This document shows, in pieces, positions 51,901 through 59,394 of a DNA stretch of 64,000 nucleotides; within the stretch, counting starts at the first letter, position 1, and the number at the start of each line of letters is the position of its first letter. The notes beneath the pieces are model-generated. The model had not been told where the DNA came from and made no database searches. It saw only the letters and a list, made by a program, of their open reading frames with translations. This DNA is from Misgurnus anguillicaudatus (lineage: Eukaryota; Chordata; Actinopteri; Cypriniformes; Cobitidae): NCBI RefSeq assembly GCF_027580225.2, contig NW_027395276.1, forward strand, positions 1,657,001 through 1,721,000. Direction: 5' to 3'. The position numbers were made by a program, and so were the translations under genes.

Positions 51901-54900
51901 CAAAATATTATACAAAACTATATGATCAGGGGTGTATAAAGACCTTTCATAATGAACTATTATGTTTTTATTACCTAAGAATTAGACGTTTTTATCTACA
52001 TACAGAGGGTCCCCTTACATGGAAGTCGCCATTTTGTGCGACCATGTTTCTACAGAAGCCCTTAGCGAACAAACTTTTTTTACTAAGTTGTCTCCGAAGA
52101 TGATATGTTTGTCCGGTGGCGGCTACTGTAGCTTCTCTATGCGTTTCAAAAGCGAGGGGTGAGCAGTGAACTGAGCCATTGGTTGCAATTCGCAAACTCA
52201 CCACTAGATACTGCTAAAATTTACACACTGCACCTTTAAGTGAAAGATCCCTTTAAGTCCCTTTAAGTAAAGATCATGATATTTAGCAAATAAAAAAATC
52301 AGTAGAAATTACAATGTTATTGCAGCTGGGTTGCCGGTAATTTACCGTAGATTTAAATTTATGTTAAGTACTGGCAAGAGTTTGTTCAAAGTTAAATACA
52401 TTTTAAATATTAACAAGTCTTTATCTTTACAGAATAAAACTATACAATAACAGCCTCATGCAAAGCATTCTGGGAACCAGAAATCATCATCAACCTTTTT
52501 CTGTTTTTGCTTCAGATTTTGTTTCCCAGAATGTTTTGCTTAATGCTGTTTTTTTTTAGTTTTACTCTGTAAAGACAAAGACTTGTAAATGTTTAATGTT
52601 CATTTAACTTTGAACAAAATGTTGCCAGTAAATTACATAAATTTAAATCTACGGTAAGTTACCGGCAACCCAGCTGCAATTTCTACAGATTTTTTTTACA
52701 GTGTACTGTAAATATATCAAAAATGTATCTATCATTAGTAATATGTGTTGCTAAGGACTTCATTTGTACTCGATTTTCTTAATATTTAGATTTTTTTGCA
52801 CCCTCAGATTTTTATTATATCTCGGCCAAATATAATCCTACCTAATCAACCATACATGAATGGAAAGCTTATTTTGGGGTGCATTAGTCTTAAATAAAAT
52901 AAATTGACCCTTACGTCTGGTTTTGTGGTCCAGTGTCACATATAGTATGCAAAAATCAATATGTGAAATGATGTCAAAAACCTTAGTATGCAAAAATATA
53001 ATTTGAGAAATATGGTCCGCTGAGATTTCTCAGTATGGGTGGCATTGACACTTTACCGCATCATGGTTTTTGGAGGCGAGGAGGCGGCAAATTCAAAATG
53101 TTTATAAAATCAAAGTATCGGAAAACTAGAAGCCGGACGGCCTTTTTCTAGTGTCATACGAAGAACTGTTTTCAAATTTGAGTATTGTTTTACAACTCTT
53201 GAGCAAATTATCTTTCTGGCTGTTGTCAAAGGTGAACAAACACACGGCTCATATGAACATATTGTTTTAACAACATAATTTTTTTTTATTTTTTTTAAAG
53301 GTGCATTGTGCAAATTTTGAAAAGATCTATACATAACTATATTATCAGTGCTGTATGAAGACCTTATAAATGAACTCTATTGTTTTTATTATCTTAGAAT
53401 GAGACGTTTTTATCTCCATACACTGCGGGTCCTCTTACATGGATGTCGCCATTTTGCGTCAACATGTTTCTACAGTAGCCCTAAATGGATTGAGCGTGTT
53501 TTGTCAAAATGTTGTCTCAGACAATGACACGTTTGTCCTGTGCCAGCTACCGCGTTTTGAAAGGGAGAGGTGAGCTGCATGTGAAGTTGGTTGCAATTCA
53601 CAATCTCACCACTAAAAATCCACACAGTGGACTTTTAAGTGTGCAGCATTTAGTTATGCATTTGCAGATGTTTTTTCCAAACAGACTTACAGTGCATTAA
53701 AGTTATGCGTTTTACATTTGTAGTATATATGTGCTATCTGGAAATCGAACCCACGACCTTTGAGCTGCTAACGCAATACCAGCCGAGCTACACTAAACAC
53801 TTACTGTAGGTAAACAAACATACATGTAGGCATTGAAAACATACAGCTGAATTTATGATTTAACGGTTAAGCTGATGGATTATTTTTTACTTGGTTATTT
53901 TAGTGTTTAGTTAGTGACTTGTGTTTGTAGGTTAAATTGATCAGCGTGATTAATTATGCCGTTTTATCTCATCTAGGATGTCTGCCTGCAGCCAACAAAA
54001 TCTGGAGCTACACAAAAAAGTCCTACAGCTGGAAAAGACCAACATGTATGTTTAGTTTACAGTATAGTATTAGATATACCCTGCTCAGATATGGCTTTAC
54101 TGTATAAATGTGGGTTATATATGTACATATGTATTATGAAGTAAAACATTTAAAGTGTCTGTGCAATGAAAACATATGTGACCCAATCTGTAAAAACCAT
54201 TGTTGATTGGATTTGGGGTTAGATTTGGGATTTTCTTTAGGATGTCAGAGGTTTCTTCATGTTTTTTTCTATTTTTAAACTATGGTAGCTTGAAGTTGGG
54301 GTTAGAATTGGGGTTTGGGTTAGGATGTAATTTTATGTAACAAGAGTTGTACTAAACCAAAACCCAAGCGACAATGGTAAGACAGAAAAATAAAAAGAAA
54401 CCAATACATAAAACGACATGAAAAGATGTGCTGTATTAATTGAACGGGAAGGACTGGCATATCATGTGCATGCAAAAATAGAATTTGGCTTATGTATTGC
54501 ACGACTCCACATACGCACTTCATAAGAATTGGCTCGGGTATCACAGACAGGGTCACAAATATGAATGCTTTGAATTACAGTGGTTACATTATGATTAAAG
54601 TGTTGTTAGACACAAGGAGGAGGACTGAAAAGACCAAAGGTAAAACTTCAGACAAAATGACGCAATGACCACATGTATTGAGTACCAGTCTCTCTCTCTC
54701 TCTCTCTCTCTCTCAGGTCTCTGATGGAGCAGTTACGTCGACTGCAGGCTCTAGTGATGAACAGCTACAGTAAACCTGCTCAAACTGGCACCTGCATTCT
54801 GGTAAGATACCAACACAATGCTTTGATCTAACAAAGACAGACAGACAGAACAGAGCTGTGAATGAGTCAACAGTCAAACATATCAAAGGAAATGTTCAAA

Positions 54901-55112
54901 GGGAAGAGTTGGACAAAACAGAAAAGAGGTGCATGTACAAAACGAAATAAATGAAATCTGTAGTGACACATTATCCGGGGAAAAGAGATTATTATAAGTG
55001 GTGTCAGCATGGATAAAAACCTCACTTCATCATTTCCTGTTATTACATCATTTTGTCAACATGGAAGATAACACTGAGTTCATATTAATACCTCAGAATA
55101 ACACATTGGTAC

Positions 55113-55193
<81 letters not shown>

Positions 55194-58100
55194 GAGTTTG
55201 GTTCCAAAACGCAATAAATCCATTTTGACAAATTTTGGTAAAAACGTGTTTTCTATACCAAGAAAGTGACAAGATGAAAACAACTATTTTCTGTTACAAA
55301 CTTTCACATAGCATCTTTAGGTTATAAAAACATAAAAAATTCAAATCCATAAGTTGATTTTCAAAGATTTATTATAAAAACGGATTATTTTTTCCACAAA
55401 ATGCAATAAATCCATGACAAGTTTTTATTCAAAATGCTATAAATCTATTGAATCAATAGCCTATATAGATGTGCATTCATCTTTGCCATGTTATATTCAT
55501 TTAGTTGACTAGTTGTACACACTAATTAAAAATATAAACATTACTGTTATTAATCAAAACACTTACTTTGTCATATTAAGATCACTGTCATTGCGGTTAC
55601 TTGACGTTGTCGCTTAACGTCTTTCACAGAGATCAGCTGTATAATGTTTTTGGTCCTGCTCGATTTTCGTTGACTTTGAGTAAAATTATGGAAAGTTTTT
55701 CATAAGATCCTCTGGGGTCAATGTGTTAGCATGAGAAGCTTGATGCTGTCGGGAGAACAAGCACCCGTCTCCCGAGTGCCTCTCAGGGAAATTGTTAGAT
55801 GCTGATGGCTTACGTTTCTTTCCCATCACAGAAAACCATCACAGGTTTAGCGATGCAATTAAAGTATTATTTTGTTTTGTTTGTTGATCACGTAGTACAA
55901 AGTAGATGAGGAAAACCAGGACTCCGTGTACTCAGCGCGTCCGCCATTGTTTGTTTACATTGCGTGAACGGTGGCCTGTAATATCAGAAATGGATTTATT
56001 GCGTTCTGTAAAAAAGGGGGAGTGGCGTTTGTCGCATTTTGGGAAAAAAGGGAGAAAAGATGACAGAATAACACGGCGGATATTGGATTTTGCGTAAAAT
56101 GAAGAATTTACTTTTAACTACTGACCTGATATAATACTGATTTTGGCAGTAACTCATTTTTTTCAAAAATGGCGTTTATTGCGTTTTGGAACCAAACTCT
56201 TCATATATAGGTTATAACCTTCAAAATCAAATCCATAATTTCATTTTCAAAGATTTATTATAAAAACTGATGATTTTTTTCTGCAAAAAGTTTTTTTTTA
56301 CCTAAAATGCAATAAATCTATTGAATCTTTAAAATAATTTGCATTCATGTTATATTTATTTAGTTGACTAGTAGTATACATTGATTAAAAAATAAACATT
56401 AATGGCATTAATCAAAACACTTATTTTGTCATATTAAGAACACTGTCATTGCTGCTGTAATTCTTGGGACGTTGTCGCTGAACTTTTTTTGGCAGCGATC
56501 AGCTGTAAAATGTTTTGGTCCTGCTCGATTTTCGTAGCCTAGAAATCTAGACGCACCCTAGCGGCCGCAAAATATATTTGCTGCCAGGGTTTAGTCTAGG
56601 CACTCACAACACACTTAACAGCTCCAAAAACCAAAATTTGGTCAGGCCAATCACATCGTGTGTAGCGTCTGTGGGGCGGGCTTAACATGATGACGACAGA
56701 GCTGCCTGCGACGGTTCCTACTTGAAAACAAAGAATGGCTGCTGCTGCGGGCGAACAGCTTTCTTTTGAATCGGCTTTGGCCGCGACTCTGGAGGACTTA
56801 GACTTATGTTTTTCTTTGAGTGAAGAGCAAATAACCCTACTGAAGTCCTTTTTAAGCAAGAAAGATTTGTTTGGAGTTTTGCCGACTGGTTACGGTAAAA
56901 GTTTGATATACCAATTAGCTCCACTGGTGGGGAAACGCATGGGACTCATACGTCACCTTCTTCGTTGCTCTGATTGGTCATAGCGCTATCCTATTGCGTG
57001 CAGAGGCATTTTGAGGGACAACCTTATATCCCGACCCTTGCATTGAGCCATTTGTGTGAAGAGTTGCCAGACCTTACATCTTGATGTAGGTCTGGCTAAC
57101 CAGGCTACGATTTTCGTTGACTTCGAGTAAAATAATGTAAAGTTTTTATAAGATCCACTGGGGTCAATGTGTTAGCATGACAGAAGCTTGATGCTGTCGG
57201 GAGAACAAGCAACAGCCATCATTTCTCCTTCGGCCGAGTGCCTCTCGCATAAATTATTAGATTTTGATGGCTTACGTTTCTTCCCCACCACAGAAAACCA
57301 CCACAGGTTTATCAATGCCATCAAAATTATTCTTTTGTTTTTGTTTGTTTGTTGATCACGAAGTACAAAGTAGATGAGGAAAACTAGGATTCTGTGTGTA
57401 TTTAACATGCCACCTTGTGTGCGCTCTGATTGGTTGAGCAGATTTATTGCATTATGCAGAGAAGGAGGGCGTTTGTTGCGGTTTGGAAAAAAAGGAAGAA
57501 AAGATGACAGAATAACATAAGAGTTTGGTTCTAAAACGCAATAAATCCATTTTGACAAATTTCGGTAAAAACTTGTTTTCTATACCAAGAAAGTGACAAG
57601 ATGAACACCACTATTTTCTGTTACAAACTTTCCCATAGCATCTTTAGGTTATAAAAACATAAAAAATTCAAATCCATAACTTGATTTTCAAAGATTTATT
57701 ATAAAAACAAATTATTTTTCCACAAAATGCAATAAATCCATGACAAGTTTTTTTTTTTCAAAATGCTATAAATCTATTGAATCAGTATACAAATGTGCAT
57801 TCATCTTTGCCATGTTATATTCATTTAGTTGAACAGTTGTACACACAACTAACATTAATGGCATTAATAAAAACACTTACTTTGTCATATTAAGATCACT
57901 GTCATTGCTGCGGTTATGCTTGATGTCGTCGCATAACATTTTTCACAGCGATCAGCTGTAAAATGTTTTGGTTCAGTTCGATTTTCGTTGACTTTGAGTA
58001 AAATTATGGAAAGTTTTTCATAAGATCCACTGGGGTCAATGTGTTAGCATGACAGAAACTTGACCCGAGTGCCTCTTGTGTAAATTATTAGATGTTGATG

Positions 58101-58870
58101 GCTTACGTTTCTTTCCCGTCACAGAAAACCACAAGTTTATCAATGCTATTAAATTATTATTTTGTTTTTGTTTGTTTGTTGATCACGAAGTACAAAGTAG
58201 ATGAGGAAACTTGTACTCAATGCGCCGCCATTGTTTGTTCACAATGCGTGGAATGGTGCGCTGTATTTGTGGAGCGGATTTATTGCATTCTGTAGAAAAG
58301 GAGGAGTGGCGTTTATTGCGTTTTGGGAGAAAAAATGACAGAATAACACGGATATTGTATTTTGCGTAAGATTAAAAATGTACTTTTAAATACTGACCTG
58401 ATATAATACTGATTTTGACAGTAACTCATTTTTTTCAAAAATGGCGTTTATTGCGTTTTGGAACCAAACTGTTCATATGTACCTTTGAGGTACCAATATG
58501 CACCCTACAAGTACAAATGGATACTTTTTAAAAGGTTACCACCCCAGTGACCGCTTCTCTACCTTTATTTCTAAAAGAATATACATTGATTTTTTTCTAC
58601 ATCTACATGAAAAGATTTTTTGTGAGTCTGCGCTGTAGAGATCAAACAGAACAGAAAGAGGACAAGGCTAATATGTTGTAATGAAAGTACTGATGGAAGT
58701 AAACACATGTTAGTGATATGGGTCATAAGCTGACCTATATATTCAGAGAGCTGTTTATTGTGTTTCAGGTACTGGTTCTCTCTTTCTCTCTCATTGTGAT
58801 GCCAAACCTTCATCCTGGCTTTCACAGAAGGAGCACAAACCCCGGGGACTTCAGCACTGCCAAAGGTTAA
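33973..58870 (+). CDS. creb3l3: creb3l3-type (CREBH) ER-tethered bZIP transcription factor, 5' through transmembrane exon
   Basis: Exons: 33973-33993, 38514-38627, 39228-39507, 43109-43242, 46237-46347, 48534-48640, 53977-54045, 54717-54801, 58769-58865. They sum to 1018 nt (about 339 codons) with all frames consistent. Domains seen: an acidic activation region at about 1-140 ([27 protein letters not shown]), the conserved [12 protein letters not shown] block at about 205, basic region and zipper at about 230-300 ([18 protein letters not shown] then heptad leucines), and one transmembrane helix at about 310-328 ([17 protein letters not shown]). Family knowledge: an ER/Golgi-tethered factor released by S1P/S2P proteolysis, controlling lipid, iron and acute-phase genes in liver and gut. 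The lumenal tail with the S1P site is not found. Reading past the last donor gives an immediate stop (TAA 58868-58870), so a tail-less form is possible. Which teleost paralogue (creb3l3a, b or l) is not resolved. Confidence 0.9.
34274..35075. mobile_element. hAT-like element (CAGTGGTTCTCAAACTGG), TSD TTTTAAGG
   Basis: CAGTGGTTCTCAAACTGGGG mirrors AAGTTTGAGAACCACTG. A perfect 8-bp duplication TTTTAAGG occurs at 34266-34273 and 35076-35083. Carries a palindromic element at 34466-34970. creb3l3 intron 1. Confidence 0.95.
34466..34970. mobile_element. Palindromic element with repeated CGTGATA/CACGAAATTTCGTG motifs
   Basis: CCCAGTCTCACAAAGTTTCG mirrors CGAAATTTCGTGAGACTGGG. The arms repeat TTTCGTG and ATCACG many times. 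GTTTAGGGTTAGATTTGG and its mirror form the inner arms. A diverged relative of the centre is at about 54200-54390. Confidence 0.88.
35084..38513. other. creb3l3 intron 1 remainder
   Basis: AT-rich. Includes a GT-rich stretch at 35780-35830, an AT microsatellite-like palindrome at 36847-36890, a short MITE at 36440-36630, and fragments of two common MITEs near 38110-38210 (ends GAACTATCCCTTTAA) and 38270-38440 (family A). No coding motif seen. Confidence 0.5.
36440..36630. mobile_element. Short MITE with TTTGGTTCCAAAACG ends
   Basis: ATTTTGGTTCCAAAACGAGA then TAACTC mirrors GTTATCTCGTTTTGGAACCA then AACTC. The same terminal motif closes the 1-kb elements at 55191-56202 and 57519-58474. Confidence 0.75.
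38514..38627 (+). CDS. creb3l3: creb3l3 coding exon 2 (N-terminal activation motif)
   Basis: Follows CACTCAG. It encodes 38 codons beginning [14 protein letters not shown], the amphipathic activation motif typical of CREB3L3 N-termini, and ends SIAEQN|GTGAGT. Confidence 0.88.
39228..39507 (+). CDS. creb3l3: creb3l3 coding exon 3 (transactivation region)
   Basis: Follows TTTGCAG. It contains [10 protein letters not shown] and [20 protein letters not shown], matching the [20 protein letters not shown]-like phospho-degron region of CREB3L3. A His/Pro-rich low-complexity stretch follows. The donor is CTGG|GTCAGA, which joins in frame to the exon at 43109. Confidence 0.87.
40130..41346. mobile_element. 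hAT-like element (TAGGGCCCTATTTTAA end)
   Basis: TAGGGCCCTATTTTAAGGAT at the left; the right end ATGATAGAGCCCA is a diverged mirror. Subterminal GCGCACGGTGCACGG and GCGCATTGTGCTGC are typical short GCGC motifs. creb3l3 intron 3. Confidence 0.7.
41378..41780. mobile_element. TTAA-flanked MITE (AAGCGTAACTAAACCCC), copy 1
   Basis: TTAAAGCGTAACTAAACCCC mirrors GGGTTTAGTTACTCTTTAA. TTAA is at both boundaries. The sequence is almost identical to 45041-45443. creb3l3 intron 3. Confidence 0.92.
42120..42690. repeat. Diverged repeat with TTTCCAACGATAT units
   Basis: TTTCCAACGATATGTTGTAAAG (42235), TTTCCAACAATATATAGTTTGTC (42411) and TTTCCAACGATATATCGTTTGTC (42567) start three similar blocks, each followed by a TCAAG(A/G)TT-like sequence or similar. 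Origin unknown. Confidence 0.5.
42821..43000. mobile_element. TTAA-flanked MITE (AAAGGGATAGTTCATCC)
   Basis: GATTAAAGGGATAGTTCATC then CAAAAATGA mirrors TCATTTTTGGACGAACTATC then CCTTTAATC. Complete copy. It ends about 110 bp before creb3l3 exon 4. Confidence 0.92.
43109..43242 (+). CDS. creb3l3: creb3l3 coding exon 4
   Basis: Acceptor ATGTGCAG|CGG. It encodes [12 protein letters not shown] to [17 protein letters not shown], ending ACA|GTGAGT. Phase 1 in and phase 0 out agree with both neighbours. A GT microsatellite starts within the intron 15 bp after the donor. Confidence 0.85.
43994..45044 (+). mobile_element. TTAA-flanked element with captured promoter-like island and exon fragment
   Basis: Inverted ends TTAAAGGTTCTGTACGTAAC (from about 43994) and TACATACAGCGCCTTTAA (to 45044). 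The interior contains a CpG-rich segment with a palindromic CRE GTGACGTCAC (44171-44180) and NRF1-like GCATGCGCG (44183-44191). Downstream is coding-like sequence ending at a consensus donor GGACAG|GTAAGC (44464). It lies in creb3l3 intron 4. Confidence 0.7.
44320..44464 (+). pseudogene. Captured exon-like fragment with splice donor
   Basis: One frame from 44320 reads [20 protein letters not shown] then GRAFELWR. A second frame, opening at ATG 44397, reads [20 protein letters not shown] then LD and stops at a GTAAGC donor. The two frames look like one original exon split by a frameshift, similar in my recollection to repeated DNA-binding-protein starts seen in fish genomes. Origin and function are unknown. 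Confidence 0.4.
45041..45443. mobile_element. TTAA-flanked MITE (AAGCGTAACTAAACCCC), copy 2
   Basis: Differs from copy 1 by only a handful of bases (for example AAAGGGGGC vs AAAGTGGGC, GCAGTAGCC vs GCAGTGGCC). It abuts the element ending at 45044, sharing one TTAA. creb3l3 intron 4. Confidence 0.92.
45838..46168. mobile_element. MITE with AAGGTAGTGTGCACACCAAAGCG ends
   Basis: TTAAGGTAGTGTGCACACCA then AAGCGTTTAAGC mirrors GTTTAAGCGCCTTGGTGTGC then ACGCCCCTTA. It ends 68 bp before creb3l3 exon 5. Confidence 0.88.
46237..46347 (+). CDS. creb3l3: creb3l3 coding exon 5
   Basis: Acceptor TTTCCAG|TCC. It encodes 37 codons with the family signature [20 protein letters not shown] just before the bZIP, and donor AAG|GTAAAA. 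Confidence 0.92.
46358..47270. mobile_element. Truncated TAGGGCCCTAT-type element interrupted by fold-back copy 2
   Basis: 46358-46470 and 47211-47270 are continuous with 40130-40350 (GTGCA(C/T)GGT, TTGTACATATTCTCTTAATG, GTTTTGGG, ATCTC(A)TCCC). They are split by 46471-47210. Confidence 0.75.
46471..47210. mobile_element. Long fold-back element (copy 2)
   Basis: Homologous to 12839-13748 but with a deletion of much of the left arm (jump after GAGGAAAACATTCCAGGA to CCACAACTTTTCGTC). Ends TTAAAGGAATATT / AATCCTTTAA. creb3l3 intron 5. Confidence 0.88.
47770..48015. repeat. MITE family A fragment (reversed)
   Basis: TGGCAGTGCGTGGTTGGATA, GGGAGCCAAATTTCAATGA, TTTCACATGCTTGCAGAAAT and the end CATGATATGTTCCCTTTA match family A in reverse. 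Confidence 0.7.
48534..48640 (+). CDS. creb3l3: creb3l3 coding exon 6 (bZIP basic region)
   Basis: Acceptor TTTGATTAG|TAT. It encodes [20 protein letters not shown] then [15 protein letters not shown], the DNA-contact region (N-x-x-S-A-x-x-S-R) of the CREB3 family. The donor is GGAAG|GTGAAT. Confidence 0.96.
49330..50478 (-). mobile_element. Tc1/mariner-family DNA transposon, degenerate copy
   Basis: Inverted ends TATACACTCACCTAAAGGAT (from 49330) and the mirror image ending at 50478, with TA at both boundaries as expected for Tc1/mariner insertion. The 1.15-kb interior holds a minus-strand transposase in three broken frames. It lies in creb3l3 intron 6. Confidence 0.93.
49366..50326 (-). 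pseudogene. Tc1-like transposase, frameshifted and internally deleted
   Basis: Pieces: 50326-50114 (start [21 protein letters not shown]-terminal helix-turn-helix), 50180-49761 (second HTH region, then WSDESQF with the first catalytic Asp) and 49818-49366 ([10 protein letters not shown] with the second Asp, [15 protein letters not shown] with the final Glu/Asp-region motif, C-terminal [10 protein letters not shown]). The segment after WSDESQF is shortened compared with the family, and frame changes separate the pieces. It is not expected to make an active enzyme. Confidence 0.9.
50479..51400. other. creb3l3 intron 6, no recognised feature
   Basis: AT-rich sequence after the Tc1 copy. Short ORFs on both strands carry no motif I recognise. 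Confidence 0.45.
51403..52256. mobile_element. Element with TTAAAGGGATACTCCGC end, hosting MITE family B
   Basis: The left end TTAAAGGGATACTCCGCTTT is followed by well-known fish-repeat-like sequence (CATAGCTTAGCATAATCCAT). The right end AGATCCCTTTAAG near 52256 is a possible partner. Family B occupies 51851-52239. Confidence 0.5.
51851..52239. mobile_element. MITE family B, best copy
   Basis: TTTAAAGGTGCAGTGTGTAA mirrors TTACACACTGCACCTTTAA. The interior GTCGCCATTTTG(T/C)GCGACCATGT and TGGTTGCAATTCGCAAACTC is shared with 53300-53640. Confidence 0.9.
52320..52700. mobile_element. Palindromic MITE (GCCGGTAATTTACCGTAGATTTA arms)
   Basis: AGCTGGGTTGCCGGTAATTT then ACCGTAGATTTA mirrors TAAATCTACGGTAAGTTACC then GGCAACCCAGCT. 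Inner arms are ATGCAAAGCATTCTGGGAA and its complement. Related to 480-810. Confidence 0.85.
53300..53640. mobile_element. MITE family B, diverged copy
   Basis: AAAGGTGCATTGTGCAAATT at the left and CCACACAGTGGACTTTTA at the right. The interior is co-linear with 51851-52239. creb3l3 intron 6, 340 bp before exon 7. Confidence 0.85.
53977..54045 (+). CDS. creb3l3: creb3l3 coding exon 7 (leucine zipper)
   Basis: A 69-nt exon after CATCTAG encoding [20 protein letters not shown] and KTN, with heptad leucines. It splits an ATG codon with the next exon (AT|GTATGT donor). Confidence 0.93.
54689..54714 (+). repeat. (TC)n microsatellite forming the exon 8 polypyrimidine tract
   Basis: Thirteen TC units end directly in the AG acceptor of creb3l3 exon 8 (exon starts 54717). 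Confidence 0.95.
54717..54801 (+). CDS. creb3l3: creb3l3 coding exon 8 (zipper end and start of membrane helix)
   Basis: Encodes [20 protein letters not shown] then PAQTGTCIL. The acceptor AG is fed by a (TC)n microsatellite acting as its polypyrimidine tract. Donor CTG|GTAAGA. Confidence 0.94.
55115..55190. repeat. (AT)n microsatellite
   Basis: About 38 uninterrupted AT units immediately before the element at 55191. Intron 8 of creb3l3. Confidence 0.97.
55191..56202. mobile_element. GAAGAGTTTGGTTCCAAAACG element, copy 1
   Basis: GAAGAGTTTGGTTCCAAAAC mirrors GTTTTGGAACCAAACTCTTC. Inside are several AATGCAATAAATC motifs and a GTTGATCACG(T/A)AGTACAAAGT block shared with the two following copies. 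No clear transposase. Confidence 0.88.
56535..57107 (+). mobile_element. Short DNA element carrying a captured helicase first exon
   Basis: Starts TAGCCTAGAAATC and ends ACCAGGCTA. The flanks are a perfect direct repeat CGATTTTCG (56526-56534 and 57108-57116). Sister repeats at 55657 and 57977 show the uninterrupted sequence GATTTTCGTTGACTT, so the empty site is visible within the window. The interior is GC-richer than its surroundings. Confidence 0.85.
56735..56983 (+). pseudogene. Helicase N-terminal fragment (RecQ-like, Walker A only) inside a transposon
   Basis: An 82-codon ORF from ATG. It opens [20 protein letters not shown], and further on has [20 protein letters not shown] followed by [13 protein letters not shown], a Q-motif-like lead-in and helicase motif I (GxGKS). 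It then runs into non-helicase residues and stops. No motif II (DEAH) or later motifs are present. It looks like transduplicated host sequence, not a functional helicase. Confidence 0.6.
57519..58474. mobile_element. Same family, copy 3
   Basis: AAGAGTTTGGTTCTAAAACG mirrors CGTTTTGGAACCAAACTGTT. Same interior order as copy 1. The three copies form a head-to-tail array of about 3.3 kb in creb3l3 intron 8. Confidence 0.88.
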
Positions 58871-59045
58871 TGCACCATTCAGCTGAACGAGCTCTCAAAA
58901 TCAATATGATATACTGTTTGAAAAAATAGTTAAAATGGTCTCTAGTTGCAGTAGGGCGGTGCCATTTCAAAAAGTACAGCTTTTCACCTAAAGAGTTCAT
59001 ATTAGTATCTCAAAGGTACCAAATCTATACACATTGGGACCATTT
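58484..59045. repeat. Repeat fragments flanking creb3l3 exon 9
   Basis: TACCTTTGAGGTACCAATAT upstream (58487) and TCTCAAAGGTACCAAATCTA downstream (59010) are inverted relatives of a small fish MITE. Exon 9 lies between them, so they may be two arms of one element or two copies. Confidence 0.4.
58769..58865 (+). CDS. creb3l3: creb3l3 coding exon 9 (transmembrane helix)
   Basis: Acceptor GTTTCAG|GTA. It encodes [20 protein letters not shown] then [12 protein letters not shown], completing the hydrophobic helix. The donor AAAG|GTTAAT is weak (GTTAAT). If the donor is not used, translation stops two codons later at 58868-58870. The next exon, carrying the S1P cleavage region in relatives, was not recognised. 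Confidence 0.88.
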
Positions 59046-59394
59046 TTATCATTTTTTTCTGACAGTGTAACAGATTTTATACATATTTCTGGCTTTTCTG
59101 TGCATTTGATATTCCAGTGAATTTATGTTTTTTTTGTCTTTGTAAATGTCATGCAAGCTTTTAACAATACGATTAATCTACTAACATGATCTCTGTTGAC
59201 GTACATGGTCAATTATGGAAGTAAAAAAGCCCTTTTAGCCCTTTTAAACTTAAGCATAAAAGCCGCTGCAATTTTGTTAAATGAGACTTACAATACAGAC
59301 TTATATACAGGAAGGTCTTACGAAGGCCTGACCTGATTTACTTTCAGGTTTTCTTGACCAGTCTAAAGTGCTAAAGACTGTGACGTTGAAGTGC

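Larger units (their letters stand above)
56203..57510. mobile_element. Same family, copy 2, lacking outer ends and carrying the helicase-bearing insertion
   Basis: Co-linear with 55330-56080 (TCAAATCCATAATTTCATTT, GTCAATGTGTTAGCATGA, GTTGATCACGAAGTACAAAG). Interrupted at 56535-57107. Confidence 0.8.

Noticed and set aside
55080..55283. ORFs encoding long Ile-Tyr repeats
   Set aside because: Pure translation of the (AT)n microsatellite.
56735..56983. Start of an intact helicase gene
   Set aside because: The ORF ends shortly after motif I, no later motifs are found downstream, and the piece lies within an insertion bounded by a target-site duplication.
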